DNA of 64,000 nt from the NCBI GenBank assembly GCA_947383145.1, contig CANDCH010000001.1, positions 372,001 to 436,000 on the forward strand. The letters are read 5' to 3'. Made by a program: the position numbers and the translations under genes. Within the stretch, counting starts at the first letter, position 1. Each line of letters opens with the position of its first letter. Under the pieces are notes generated by a model that saw only the letters and a program-made list of their open reading frames with translations, made no database searches and was not told where the DNA came from. Of this stretch, positions 1-7,598 are shown one piece after another. This DNA is from an uncultured bacterium. GTDB lineage: Bacteria > Bacillota > Clostridia > Oscillospirales > Oscillospiraceae.

Positions 1-323
1 AGCACCGCCCCCGGCGCCTTTGCCCCCGAGGGGGGCAGGCCGTGCACCGCCTGAAACGCCCGGTTGAAGGCGGTGGGAGAGCTGTAGCCGTATTTCAGGG
101 CCACGTCCACAATTTTCTCCCCGCTCTGCAGGTCCGCCGCCGCCCGGGACATCTTCCGGCGGCGGACGTACTCCGACAGCGGCACCCCGGCCAGCAGGGT
201 GAACATCCGCTGGAAGTGGTAGGGGGAACAGCAGGCGGTTTTCGCCGCCGCCCCCAGGTCCGGGGCCTCCAGATGCTCCTCCAGGTATTCCACGGCCCGG
301 TTGAACCGATTGATCCATTCCAT
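1..323 (-). CDS. AraC-family transcriptional regulator, N-terminal part (runs off the left edge)
   Basis: The minus-strand frame opens with MEWINRFNRAVEYLEEHLE and continues through a typical AraC/XylS double helix-turn-helix: a first HTH around AAKTACCSPYHFQRMF and a second around IVDVALKYGYSSPTAFNRAF. The DNA-binding domain lies at the N-terminus, as in the Rob/SoxS-like subgroup that often carries a C-terminal GyrI-like effector domain. That C-terminal half is outside the window. The start is the ATG at 321-323, preceded by an AAAAAGGAG ribosome site. It is transcribed away from the sigma-factor cassette. The target genes and ligand are unknown. Confidence 0.85.
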   Translation of the reverse strand, partial: MEWINRFNRAVEYLEEHLEAPDLGAAAKTACCSPYHFQRMFTLLAGVPLSEYVRRRKMSRAAADLQSGEKIVDVALKYGYSSPTAFNRAFQAVHGLPPSGAKAPGAV

Positions 324-415
324 ATGCCTCGCTCCTTTTTCGTTAGCTAACTTGGGTATAGTATACTCCAAACCCTTCGGTTTTGTCCTCTCTTTTTCAG
401 AACAAAAATAGAGAG

Positions 416-485
416 GGCAGGGCCCTGCCGGGGGCGGTGCGTTCTCTCATGTGAGAGAACGCACCCAAAGAGAACATTTAGGGGG
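416..485 (+). repeat. Hairpin repeat, copy A
   Basis: A 70-bp element: GC-rich start (GGCAGGGCCCTGCC), a 13-bp perfect hairpin at 437-464 (GTGCGTTCTCTCA, loop TG), then CCCAAAGAGAACA. An inverted second copy lies at 2221-2294. The two hairpins differ at two positions per arm, and both changes are compensated on the other arm. The rest of the 324-590 gap holds the sigma-gene promoter; no gene is visible in it. Confidence 0.75.
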
Positions 486-516
486 CAATCCGCCGGTTCG
501 GCTTCGGCGCTTTTGT

Positions 517-540
517 TGAAACCAACCGGGCCCTTTTCGT
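517..540 (+). promoter_or_regulatory. Possible ECF-type promoter of the sigma/anti-sigma pair
   Basis: TGAAAC at 517-522 is followed 15 bases later by CGT at 538-540 and then GTTATGATAG. This resembles the TGAAAC-N16-CGT class recognised by many Firmicute ECF sigma factors and would fit autoregulation. A sigma-A reading has poor spacing (TTGAAA and TATGAT 21 bases apart). Inferred from sequence only. Confidence 0.45.
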
Positions 541-590
541 GTTATGATAGATGAAAAGCGTTTTTCAAGTTTGCCATGAAAGAGGGTGGT

Positions 591-1160
591 ATGGTGAAAG
601 AGGAACAATTGGTGAAGGCCCTGCGCCGGGGAGAGCTGTCCGCCCTGGAGGCGCTGATGGACCGCTACACGCCCTATGTGTCCTCGGTAATCTCCCGGAT
701 TCTGCGGGGACGGGGGGCGGACGCGGAGGAGTTGACCGCCGACGTATTCCTGGCCGCCTGGGACAACCGGGACAAGCTGCGCCCCGGCGGGGTCAAGGGC
801 TGGCTGGGGGCGGTGGCCCGGAACAAGGCGTTCAACCTGCTCCGGGCGGCCCGGGAGCATCTGCCCCTGGAGGAGGACGCGCTGCTTTTGGAGGCGGACG
901 GCCCCGACCGGGAGCTGGACAAAAAAGAGACGGCCCGCATCGTCAACAGGGCCCTCTCCCGGCTGGACCGCCCCCAGCGGGAGCTGTTCGTCCGGCACTA
1001 CTACTACGGCCAGACCGTCCAGGAGGCGGCGCTGGCCATGGGGCTGAACCTGTCCACCGCCAAGACCTGGCTGCGCCGGGGGCGGGAGGAGCTGAAAACA
1101 ATCTTGGAAAAGGAGGGCTACGGACATGAAGCGGCTGGAGATTTCCAGGCTCATGGATGA
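591..1160 (+). CDS. ECF-type RNA polymerase sigma factor
   Basis: A 189-residue protein with sigma region 2 near residues 10-80 (ALMDRYTPYVSSVI, DAEELTADVFLAAW) and region 4 near 120-180 (LSRLDRPQRELFVRHYYYG and the HTH ALAMGLNLSTAKTWLRRG). It should direct RNA polymerase to a small regulon. ATG 591 is preferred to ATG 576 because AGAGGGTGG sits just before it. Its last 35 bases overlap the next gene, a single-pass membrane protein, which is the usual sigma/anti-sigma arrangement. No Zn-finger anti-sigma domain is present in the partner, so that role is inferred from position. Confidence 0.9.
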   Translation: MVKEEQLVKALRRGELSALEALMDRYTPYVSSVISRILRGRGADAEELTADVFLAAWDNRDKLRPGGVKGWLGAVARNKAFNLLRAAREHLPLEEDALLLEADGPDRELDKKETARIVNRALSRLDRPQRELFVRHYYYGQTVQEAALAMGLNLSTAKTWLRRGREELKTILEKEGYGHEAAGDFQAHG

Positions 1161-1875
1161 GTACACGGACACGGAGTTTTTCCCCGAGGGGGGGAGCGCC
1201 GCCAATCCCCAGGCGGTGAGGGGCTGGGTTTTGGCCAACGCCAAGGCCCCGGCGGCGAAAAAACGGGCGCCCGGGAGAAAAAAGCTGCTGCTGGCGGCGG
1301 CGCTGGCGGCGGTGATGGTGGCGCTGGCGGGGGCGGGGCTGCCCTCCGTGATTTACCGGCTGGCCGCGGGCGGCACGCTGGAATTTATGGAGGACGCCGA
1401 GAGCCGGACGGTTACCTACCGCCAGGGGAACCCCCCCATCGCGCTGGAGGACGGGCGGCTGTACTTCGTGCTGGACGGACAGCACACCGACCTCACCGGC
1501 CAGATCAGCGAGGACACGCCCTATCTCTATGACGCCGGCGACCCGGAGCAGGACCTGGTCTGCTATCTGATTCTGGGCGGCACGCCGGACAATTACGGCT
1601 GGATGGAGTGGACCTCCGTCCCCGACCCCTTCACCCCCAGCGAGTCCATCCGCCTGTCGGACGGAAGCGGACGGCTGTGCAGCTATGATTACACCTACAC
1701 CATCCACGGCGGGAGCGAGAACCAGGAGTCCTACACCTCCGGCGGAACTGGAGTCGGGACCGTCGCCTGGGAGGCCGGCCGGTTCCGCCCCTGGCTGCTG
1801 GCCGGACTGGAGGAGCTGGGCATTCCCTATGAAATCGTCCCGCCTGAAAAAATCACTACCTTTTCCAGCCCATAG
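1126..1875 (+). CDS. Single-pass membrane protein, putative anti-sigma/sensor partner of the ECF sigma factor
   Basis: 249 residues. A short cytoplasmic N-terminus (MKRLEISRLMDEYTDTEFF) and a basic stretch (KKRAPGRKK) precede one membrane segment near residues 50-72 (LLLAAALAAVMVALAGAGL). About 175 residues follow outside the cell, rich in Asp, Gly, Thr and Tyr, with no recognised family. The topology matches the short-N-tail anti-sigma-like proteins that accompany ECF factors in Clostridia. The gene overlaps the sigma gene by 35 bases, so the two are probably translationally coupled. A terminator follows directly. The signal sensed is unknown. Confidence 0.7.
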   Translation: MKRLEISRLMDEYTDTEFFPEGGSAANPQAVRGWVLANAKAPAAKKRAPGRKKLLLAAALAAVMVALAGAGLPSVIYRLAAGGTLEFMEDAESRTVTYRQGNPPIALEDGRLYFVLDGQHTDLTGQISEDTPYLYDAGDPEQDLVCYLILGGTPDNYGWMEWTSVPDPFTPSESIRLSDGSGRLCSYDYTYTIHGGSENQESYTSGGTGVGTVAWEAGRFRPWLLAGLEELGIPYEIVPPEKITTFSSP

Positions 1876-1883
1876 ATGATATA

Positions 1884-1917
1884 ATGGACTCCCCCGCCGG
1901 GGAGTCCATTTGCGTTT
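1884..1917 (+). terminator. Rho-independent terminator after the sigma/membrane-protein operon
   Basis: An 11-bp stem ATGGACTCCCC / GGGGAGTCCAT with a short CGCC loop, followed by a T-containing tail, nine bases after the stop codon at 1873-1875. Confidence 0.75.
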
Positions 1918-2220
1918 TGCGGGAGACGCCCCGGCGGTGCACCCCGGAGGCGCAGCACCGTGGGCCGCAGTCGTCTCCAGTGTTTGGACACCGGCGGCAG
2001 CGCACAGGCGCTTTCAGGGGAGCCGCCTGCTTTTCAGTGCCGCAGAAGGTCAGGCCCGGTGTGAGCCGGAAATCGAAGTGACACCCATTCGCAACCCGCA
2101 ATAACCGGCTATCCACCGCCCACTCAAAAGCGGCGTGCCCTTGACTTTAACCGGGGATTCTTAAGGAGGGCCGACTATGGAACTGGCCCGCCCTTTGGGC
2201 CTGTTCCATCTGGAGGCCAT
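1918..2220. other. Intergenic stretch without a recognisable gene
   Basis: Open frames exist on both strands but none has a ribosome site, a recognisable family or plausible composition. The right part (about 2130-2220) contains TTGACTTTAACCGGGG and TTAAGGAGGG and runs into repeat copy B, so it may belong to a longer repeat element. I see no tRNA or known riboswitch. Confidence 0.5.
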
Positions 2221-2294
2221 CCCCTTAAGTGTTCTCTTTGGGTACTTTCTCTCACATGAGAGAAAGTACCGCCCCCGGCAGGGCTCTCCCTGCC
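2221..2294 (-). repeat. Hairpin repeat, copy B (inverted relative to copy A)
   Basis: The reverse complement matches copy A almost base for base, including TTCTCTCATGTGAGAGAA and CCCAAAGAGAACA. The hairpin is at 2242-2269 (13-bp arms). Copies A and B face opposite ways and flank the sigma-factor cassette. Copy B sits just upstream of the tadA ribosome site. Confidence 0.75.
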
Positions 2295-2312
2295 AGAAAG
2301 GAGGGACTGCTT

Positions 2313-2765
2313 ATGACCCACGAGGACTATATGCGCGAGGCCATCGCCCTGGCCTGCACGTGTATCCCGAACGGGGACGTACCTGTTGGATGCGTGGTCG
2401 CCGCCCCGGACGGGAGCATCATCGGCCGGGGCCGCAACCGCCGGGAGGAGCTGGGCCTCGCCACCGCCCACGCGGAGATCGAGGCCATCAACCAGGCCTG
2501 CGCCGCCCTGGGGTCCTGGCGGCTCACAGGCTGCACCCTGTACGTCACCCTGGAGCCCTGCCCCATGTGCGCCGGGGCCATCGTCAACGCCCGGATCGCC
2601 GCGGTGCGCTACGGGGCAAAGGAGGAGAAGTCCGGCTGCTGCGGGTCGGTGCTCAACCTGTTTGAGGAGCGGTTTAACCACCGCCCCCGGGTGTACGGCG
2701 GCCTGCTGGAGGAGGAGTGCCGGGAGCTGCTGGAGGCGTTTTTTCAAAAGCTGCGGGAAACTTAA
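2313..2765 (+). CDS. tadA: tRNA-specific adenosine deaminase TadA
   Basis: 150 residues of the cytidine-deaminase fold. The zinc site and catalytic residues are intact: His53 and Glu55 in HAE, and Cys83/Cys86 in EPCPMCAGA. The enzyme converts the wobble adenosine of tRNA-Arg(ACG) to inosine and is usually essential. Length is normal for the family. ATG 2313 has AAAGGAGGG eight bases upstream. It stands alone, with repeat copy B on its left and a bidirectional terminator on its right. Confidence 0.95.
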   Translation: MTHEDYMREAIALACTCIPNGDVPVGCVVAAPDGSIIGRGRNRREELGLATAHAEIEAINQACAALGSWRLTGCTLYVTLEPCPMCAGAIVNARIAAVRYGAKEEKSGCCGSVLNLFEERFNHRPRVYGGLLEEECRELLEAFFQKLRET

Positions 2766-2870
2766 CACAACTGTAACACTTTAGCGCAAACTTTCGTAAC
2801 GTCTCTCCTGTATCTTAATCCTTGCAAGAGATATCCTTTCTTTTTCATTCTATCCTCCATCCTCATTTCA

Positions 2871-2906
2871 AAGGAAACCGGGGCCGAAAGGCCCCGGTTT
2901 CCTTTT
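2871..2906. terminator. Bidirectional terminator between tadA and xpt
   Basis: A 13-bp stem GGAAACCGGGGCC / GGCCCCGGTTTCC with a GAAA tetraloop, flanked by A-rich and T-rich sides, so it can serve both convergent genes. A second small hairpin (CCGGACCC / GGGTCCGG) at 2945-2963 lies nearer the end of xpt. Confidence 0.8.
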
Positions 2907-2984
2907 GCCTCCCGCCGCTGGCGCGGCGGGGATTCCCACAGCCGCCGGACCCGTTGGGTCCGGTTCCCCTTTGCGCCTGTCCCA

Positions 2985-3554
2985 TCAGCAAAACTCAATA
3001 TGCCCCGGCGACATGGCCTTGATCCGGGCCAGGGCCTCCACCCGGACGCCCCTGGCCCGGAGCCGGTCTCCGCCGGGCTGAAAGGCCTTTTCAATGGCCA
3101 CGCCCGCCCCCACTACCGTTGCCCCGGCCTGGTCCGCCAGGGCGATGAGCCCCTCCAGCGCCCCGCCGTTGGCCAAAAAGTCGTCGATGAGCAGGAGACG
3201 GTCGGTGGGCAGCAAAAACCGTTTGGACACCATGACGGTATTCACCGTCCCGTGGGTGAAGGAGGGCGCCTCCGCCTGGTACACGTCCCCGGAAATGTTT
3301 CTGGTGCGGCTCTTCTTGGCGAACACCACCGGCACGCCGAACTGCCGGGCGGCCAGACAGGCGATGCCGATCCCCGACGCCTCGATGGTCAGAAGCTTGT
3401 TGATCTCCTCTCCGGCGAACAGCCGCGCCCACTCCCGGCCCATGGCCTCGAACAGCGCCACATCCATCTGATGATTCAAGAAGGCGTCCACCTTCAGCAC
3501 GTCCCCGTCCTCCACTATGCCCTCCCGGCGGATGCGCTCCTCCAGCTCCCGCAT
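2985..3554 (-). CDS. xpt: Xanthine phosphoribosyltransferase
   Basis: 189 residues, close to the length of Bacillus Xpt. It carries the PRPP-binding signature [13 protein letters not shown] and begins [20 protein letters not shown], as family members do. It salvages xanthine to XMP using PRPP in the cytoplasm. The ATG at 3552-3554 follows AAGGGGAG; the frame stays open further upstream, but that part shows no homology. In Bacillus this gene is under a guanine riboswitch; I could not recognise the purine riboswitch core upstream here. It is convergent with tadA. Confidence 0.93.
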   Translation of the reverse strand: MRELEERIRREGIVEDGDVLKVDAFLNHQMDVALFEAMGREWARLFAGEEINKLLTIEASGIGIACLAARQFGVPVVFAKKSRTRNISGDVYQAEAPSFTHGTVNTVMVSKRFLLPTDRLLLIDDFLANGGALEGLIALADQAGATVVGAGVAIEKAFQPGGDRLRARGVRVEALARIKAMSPGHIEFC

Positions 3555-3636
3555 TGGCTTCTCTCCCCTTTCTCGTCCGTGCCTCCATTTTACCAGACGC
3601 GTCGCTCCATTTCCACCGCTTTTCTGAAAATTTCCC

Positions 3637-3665
3637 TTGCCCTTCCCCACAATTTTTGCTACAAT
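3637..3665 (+). promoter_or_regulatory. Sigma-A type promoter for the YitT-family gene
   Basis: TTGCCC at 3637-3642, a 17-base spacer and TACAAT at 3660-3665. The first parS site lies just downstream, between this promoter and the start codon. Confidence 0.65.
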
Positions 3666-3707
3666 AGGGCGGGCGCGGCTCCCGTCCGCCCCGCTATCTG
3701 TCCCTGA

Positions 3708-3723
3708 TGTTTCACGTGAAACA
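3708..3723. other. parS centromere site 1
   Basis: Perfect 16-bp palindrome TGTTTCACGTGAAACA, the consensus ParB/Spo0J binding and loading site, in the leader of the YitT-family gene. Confidence 0.95.
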
Positions 3724-3744
3724 AATGGAAAAGAGGTTTTTGCC

Positions 3745-4599
3745 ATGCAGCGCGTCAAGGAGACGGTACGGGATTATCTTCTGCTCAGCCTCGGCACCTT
3801 TCTGGTGGCGGCGGGGGTCTACTTCTTTAAGTTCCCCAACCAGTTCAACACCGGCGGCGTCACCGGCCTGGCGGTGATCCTCAACGCCGTCATCCCCGCG
3901 GTGAGCTCCTCCACCTTTGCCTCCGTCATCAACCTGGCCTTTCTGATTCTGGGCTTTCTGGCTCTGGACCGAAATTTCGGCGTCCGCACCGTGTACTGTT
4001 CCCTGCTGTTTTCCGCCATGCTGTCCGCCCTGGAGTGGCTGTGCCCCATGTCCGCCCCGCTGACCGGGCAGAAAACCCTGGAGCTGTTTTTTGCCGTCAT
4101 CCTCCCCTCCCTGGGGTCGGCCATCCTCTTCAACATGCAGAGCTCCACCGGCGGCACCGACATTTTGGCCATGATCCTCAAGCGCTTCTCCAGCATGGAC
4201 ATCGGCAACGCCCTGCTGTGCGTGGATGTGCTCATCGCCGCCTCCACCCTCTACTTTGTGGGCATGGAGGCGGGGCTGTACTCCGTGCTGGGCCTGATCT
4301 TGAAATCGGTGGTGGTGGACACGGTGATCGAGTCGCTGAACCGCCGGAAGAGCTTCCTGGCCGTCACCTCCTGCCCGGAGGAGGTCTGTTCCTTCATCAC
4401 CCACACCCTGAAGCGCTCCGCCACCTATTGGCAGGCCCAGGGGGCCTACTCCCATGAGCCTAAATGGGTGGTGCTCACCGCCCTGTCCCGCTCCCAGGCG
4501 GTGGCCCTCCGCCTGCACCTGAAGGCCACCGATCCCCACGCCTTTATTCTGGTGACCAATTCCAGTGAAATATTCGGAAAGGGCTTTATGCGGGTATAA
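3745..4599 (+). CDS. YitT-family membrane protein (DUF161 plus DUF2179)
   Basis: 284 residues. Five or six hydrophobic segments fill residues 10-195 (for example [18 protein letters not shown] and [17 protein letters not shown]). A soluble C-terminal DUF2179 domain of about 80 residues follows ([21 protein letters not shown] region ending [17 protein letters not shown]). The family is common in Firmicutes, often in several copies; its transport role is not established. ATG 3745 is preceded by AAGAGG. The gene sits between two parS sites, but there is no sign that it takes part in segregation. Confidence 0.88.
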   Translation: MQRVKETVRDYLLLSLGTFLVAAGVYFFKFPNQFNTGGVTGLAVILNAVIPAVSSSTFASVINLAFLILGFLALDRNFGVRTVYCSLLFSAMLSALEWLCPMSAPLTGQKTLELFFAVILPSLGSAILFNMQSSTGGTDILAMILKRFSSMDIGNALLCVDVLIAASTLYFVGMEAGLYSVLGLILKSVVVDTVIESLNRRKSFLAVTSCPEEVCSFITHTLKRSATYWQAQGAYSHEPKWVVLTALSRSQAVALRLHLKATDPHAFILVTNSSEIFGKGFMRV

Positions 4600-4638
4600 A
4601 GCAGGGGGAAGCGCGCGCGAGGGCAGGCGGCCATCCAC

Positions 4639-4654
4639 TGTTTCACGTGAAACA
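4639..4654. other. parS centromere site 2
   Basis: Perfect TGTTTCACGTGAAACA in the 162-base gap between the YitT-family gene and noc. Nothing else is recognisable in the gap. Confidence 0.95.
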
Positions 4655-4761
4655 ATGCCGGCGCCTATGCGTCTACTCTCGCGCTTCTTCTCTTCGATGG
4701 ATTTCGCCTCTCCGCCGGTGGTATCATGGAACCACCTTTACAAAAGCGGGGAGGCGTTTTT

Positions 4762-5553
4762 ATGTCCCTTTTCCAGAGAACAGCCAAACGGCAGGTGCTG
4801 GAGCTGCCCACCGGCGATATCCGCCCCAACCCCCGCCAGCCCCGGCAGGTGTTTACCGAGGGCGATTTGGCGGAGCTGGCCCTGTCCATCTCCCAGGTTG
4901 GAATTCTCCAGCCCCTGTCCGTCCGGCGCACTCCGGAGGGATGGGAGCTCATCGCCGGAGAGCGCCGCCTCCGGGCGGCACAGCTGGCGGGTCTGTCCCG
5001 GGTGCCCTGCCTCCCGGTGGAGGCCGACGACGACGTCTCGGCTCTGCTGGCCCTGGTGGAAAACCTCCAGCGAAAGGACCTGGACGTGTGGGAGGAGGCC
5101 GCCGCCCTGCGCCAGCTCATTGACCGCCACCACCTCTCCCAGGAGGAGGCCGCCGTCCGGGTGGGGAAGAGCCAATCCGCCGTAGCCAATAAGCTGCGCC
5201 TGCTCAAGCTGCCCCAGGATGTGATCGACAGTCTGCGGGCCAACCGCCTCACAGAGCGCCACGCCCGGTCCCTGCTCCGCCTGGACGGCCCGGAGCGCCA
5301 ACGGAAGGCCTTGGCCCACATTTTAAAGGAACAGCTCAACGTGGCCCAGACAGAGGCGTACATCGACCGGCTGTGCAGCCGCCCGGAGGCTCCCCGCCGC
5401 GCGTCGCCCACCTACCGTATCCGGGATGTGCGCCTGTTTCTCAACACCGTGACCCGGAGTCTGGCGGTGATGCAGTCCGCCGGAGTAAACGCCCGCTGCG
5501 GCCGGGAGGAGACCGACAGCGAAATCACCCTCACCATCCATATTCCGAAATAG
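4762..5553 (+). CDS. noc: Nucleoid occlusion protein Noc (ParB family)
   Basis: 263 residues: an N-terminal ParB/CTPase domain with GERRLRAAQLAG near residues 67-78, then an HTH near 125-146 (LSQEEAAVRVGKSQSAVANK) and a C-terminal dimerisation region. The order before parA-parB and the Noc-like QSAVANKLRLLKLP segment favour Noc over a second Spo0J. Noc binds its own NBS sites, spreads with CTP and uses an N-terminal amphipathic helix to keep FtsZ off the chromosome; MSLFQRTAKRQVLEL could be such a helix. ATG 4762 follows GGGGAGG. No clear NBS palindrome was seen nearby. Confidence 0.85.
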   Translation: MSLFQRTAKRQVLELPTGDIRPNPRQPRQVFTEGDLAELALSISQVGILQPLSVRRTPEGWELIAGERRLRAAQLAGLSRVPCLPVEADDDVSALLALVENLQRKDLDVWEEAAALRQLIDRHHLSQEEAAVRVGKSQSAVANKLRLLKLPQDVIDSLRANRLTERHARSLLRLDGPERQRKALAHILKEQLNVAQTEAYIDRLCSRPEAPRRASPTYRIRDVRLFLNTVTRSLAVMQSAGVNARCGREETDSEITLTIHIPK

Positions 5554-5601
5554 CGCGCGCACCGGGGAAACCACGCCCCGTTGCGCCGCATCCGAGGCGG
5601 A

Positions 5602-5617
5602 TGTTTCACGTGAAACA
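5602..5617. other. parS centromere site 3
   Basis: Perfect TGTTTCACGTGAAACA between noc and parA, upstream of the parA promoter. Confidence 0.95.
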
Positions 5618-5670
5618 TATCTCACAAAAGATCAGGCTCAAGGGTCTGGTCTTTTTATTTTGCAAAACGG

Positions 5671-5699
5671 TTGAAATTGCGTGTGAAAAAAGTTATAAT
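5671..5699 (+). promoter_or_regulatory. Promoter of the parA-parB operon
   Basis: TTGAAA at 5671-5676, a 17-base spacer and a perfect TATAAT at 5694-5699. The leader is about 165 bases and carries parS site 4, so ParB bound there could affect its own operon. The 5554-5867 gap holds only this promoter and two parS sites. Confidence 0.8.
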
Positions 5700-5835
5700 G
5701 AAACTCAACCGGCCAGCGCGGGGCATTCCCGTTTCCGCAGGGCGGGACGCCTGACCGGAGGAGAGCGTTTCCGCCGGGACCGGCGGTCCGGCGTTCCGTC
5801 TTCTACGGGGCGGACAAGCGGAGCGGGGTCCGGCG

Positions 5836-5851
5836 CGTTTCACGTGAAACA
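5836..5851. other. parS centromere site 4
   Basis: CGTTTCACGTGAAACA, one mismatch to consensus at the first base, ending 16 bases before the parA start and next to its AAGGGGGAGG ribosome site. Confidence 0.9.
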
Positions 5852-5867
5852 TAAAGGGGGAGGCACT

Positions 5868-6638
5868 ATGGGCAAAACCATCGCCATCGTGAACCAAAAG
5901 GGCGGCGTGGGAAAAACCACGTCCTGCGTCAATCTGGCCGCCGCCCTCACCGCCCAGGGCTCAAAAATTCTGGTGTGCGATTTTGATCCCCAGGGCAACG
6001 CCACCTCCGGCTTCGGCCTGGACAAGACCCGCTCCCCCAGCATTTACGATGTGGTGCTGGGCGGCGCGCCCATGAGCCGGGCCATCGTGTCCACCAAGTG
6101 GGCGGACGTGGTGCCCTCCAACAAAGCGCTGTCCGGCGCCACGGTGGAGCTCATCAGCCTGGACCGCCGGGAATTCCGGCTGAAGGACGCCATTGAGGAG
6201 ATCAAGGAGCGGTACGACTTCATTTTCATCGACTGCCCCCCCTCCCTGGAGCTGCTCACCCTGGACGGGCTGTGCGCCGCCGACACCCTGCTGGTCCCCG
6301 TCCAATGCGAGTACTACGCCCTGGAGGGGCTGTCCGACCTGTTGTACACCGTCCGGCTGGCCAAGCAGCGGCTCAACCCCGCCCTGGAAATGGAGGGCGT
6401 GGTGCTCACCATGTACGACGGACGAACCAACTTGTCCCTCCAGGTGGCGGAGGAGGTCAAGCGTCATTTCCCCGGCAAGGTGTACTCCGCCGTTATTCCC
6501 CGGAATGTGCGCCTGTCCGAGGCCCCCAGCCATGGGGTGCCCGTGTCTGTATACGATCCCCTGTCCCGGGGCGCTGAGTCCTATGAGGCGCTGGCCCGTG
6601 AGTTTTTGCGTAAGAACCCCATCCCCGTAGAAAAATAA
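5868..6638 (+). CDS. parA: Chromosome-partitioning ATPase ParA/Soj
   Basis: 256 residues. It opens with the deviant Walker A KGGVGKTT at residues 11-18, followed by VCDFDPQGNATSGFG and the switch II motif FIFIDCPPSLELL. This is the short chromosomal Soj type without an N-terminal HTH. ATP-bound dimers bind DNA nonspecifically; ParB stimulates hydrolysis, and Soj also acts on DnaA. ATG 5868 follows AAGGGGGAGG. It is co-transcribed with parB and flanked by parS sites. Confidence 0.96.
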   Translation: MGKTIAIVNQKGGVGKTTSCVNLAAALTAQGSKILVCDFDPQGNATSGFGLDKTRSPSIYDVVLGGAPMSRAIVSTKWADVVPSNKALSGATVELISLDRREFRLKDAIEEIKERYDFIFIDCPPSLELLTLDGLCAADTLLVPVQCEYYALEGLSDLLYTVRLAKQRLNPALEMEGVVLTMYDGRTNLSLQVAEEVKRHFPGKVYSAVIPRNVRLSEAPSHGVPVSVYDPLSRGAESYEALAREFLRKNPIPVEK

Positions 6639-6695
6639 AATCGCCGCCGCAGGTCCGCCCAGGCGGCACAGCGGCGCGGAGAGGAGACACCGAAT

Positions 6696-7598
6696 ATGGC
6701 GAAGGCCAAAGGTTTGGGCAAAGGCCTGGACGCCCTCATGGGAGACGCCGCCCTGCAAAGCCAGGAGGCCGGTTCCGTCCTGCTGCCCATCTCTCAGGTG
6801 GAGCCGGGGCTGAACCAGCCCAGAAAGCGGTTTGACGACGAGGCGCTGGCCGACTTGGCCGCGTCCATTGAGGAGCACGGCATCATTCAGCCCCTCACCG
6901 TCCGGCGGCTGTCCACCGGGTACTACCAGATCATCGCCGGCGAGCGCCGCTGGCGGGCGGCCAAGCTGGCGGGCCGGAAAGAGGTTCCGGCGGTCATCAT
7001 CGAGGCCGACGACCGCAAGGTGCTGGAGCTGGGCCTCATCGAAAACCTCCAGCGGGAGGACCTGAACCCGGTGGAGGAGGCGGAGGGCTATCTGGCTCTG
7101 CTCACCGACTTTGGCCTGACCCAGGAGGAGCTGGCCCGCCGGATGGGCAAATCCCGCCCCGCCGTGGCCAACGCCCTGCGGCTCACCGCCCTGCCCCCCG
7201 CCGTCCGGGAGCTGATGATCCAGGGAAAGCTCACCGCCGGACACGGCCGGGCGGTGCTCATGGTGGAGGGCGAGCAGGCCCAGACCGCGTTTGCCCGGAA
7301 GATCGTGGACGAGGGCTGGAGCGTCCGGCAGGCGGAGGCACGGGCCAAGCATTTTACTCTCCTCCCCCCGGAGGATCTGCCTCCCAAGGACGGCGCCGAT
7401 CCCCATCGGATCTACATCCAGGCGGCGGAAAAACAGCTGTCCGCCCGACTGGGCCGGAAGGTATCCATCAAAAACGGCGCGAAAAAGGGAAGGCTGGAGC
7501 TGGAATACTACAATGTGGACGACCTCAACGATCTGCTGGACCTGCTGGAAAAGCTCCCCCCGGCGGAGCGGGTTCCGGAAGGGGGCGGCGAGGGATGA
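6696..7598 (+). CDS. parB: Chromosome-partitioning protein ParB/Spo0J
   Basis: 300 residues: the N-terminal signature KGLGKGLDALMGD used to activate ParA, a CTPase domain with GERRWRAAKLAG at residues 82-93 and ENLQREDLNPVEEAEGY, a central HTH at about 141-163 for parS reading, and a C-terminal dimer domain. It loads at parS, slides as a CTP clamp and recruits SMC. ATG 6696 follows GAGAGGAGACACCGAAT. The stop codon overlaps the start of the next gene (GGATGA), which implies translational coupling. Confidence 0.96.
   Translation: MAKAKGLGKGLDALMGDAALQSQEAGSVLLPISQVEPGLNQPRKRFDDEALADLAASIEEHGIIQPLTVRRLSTGYYQIIAGERRWRAAKLAGRKEVPAVIIEADDRKVLELGLIENLQREDLNPVEEAEGYLALLTDFGLTQEELARRMGKSRPAVANALRLTALPPAVRELMIQGKLTAGHGRAVLMVEGEQAQTAFARKIVDEGWSVRQAEARAKHFTLLPPEDLPPKDGADPHRIYIQAAEKQLSARLGRKVSIKNGAKKGRLELEYYNVDDLNDLLDLLEKLPPAERVPEGGGEG

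Noticed and set aside
1856..2116. 86-codon minus-strand frame after the first sigma operon
   Set aside because: It runs through the terminator hairpin and repeat-like DNA and shows no family.
3555..3720. Purine riboswitch upstream of xpt
   Set aside because: Expected from Bacillus, but the conserved junction sequences could not be found.
5373..5867. N-terminal extension of parA by 165 codons
   Set aside because: The stretch crosses a promoter and two parS sites; the ATG at 5868 has a strong ribosome site and the Soj start.
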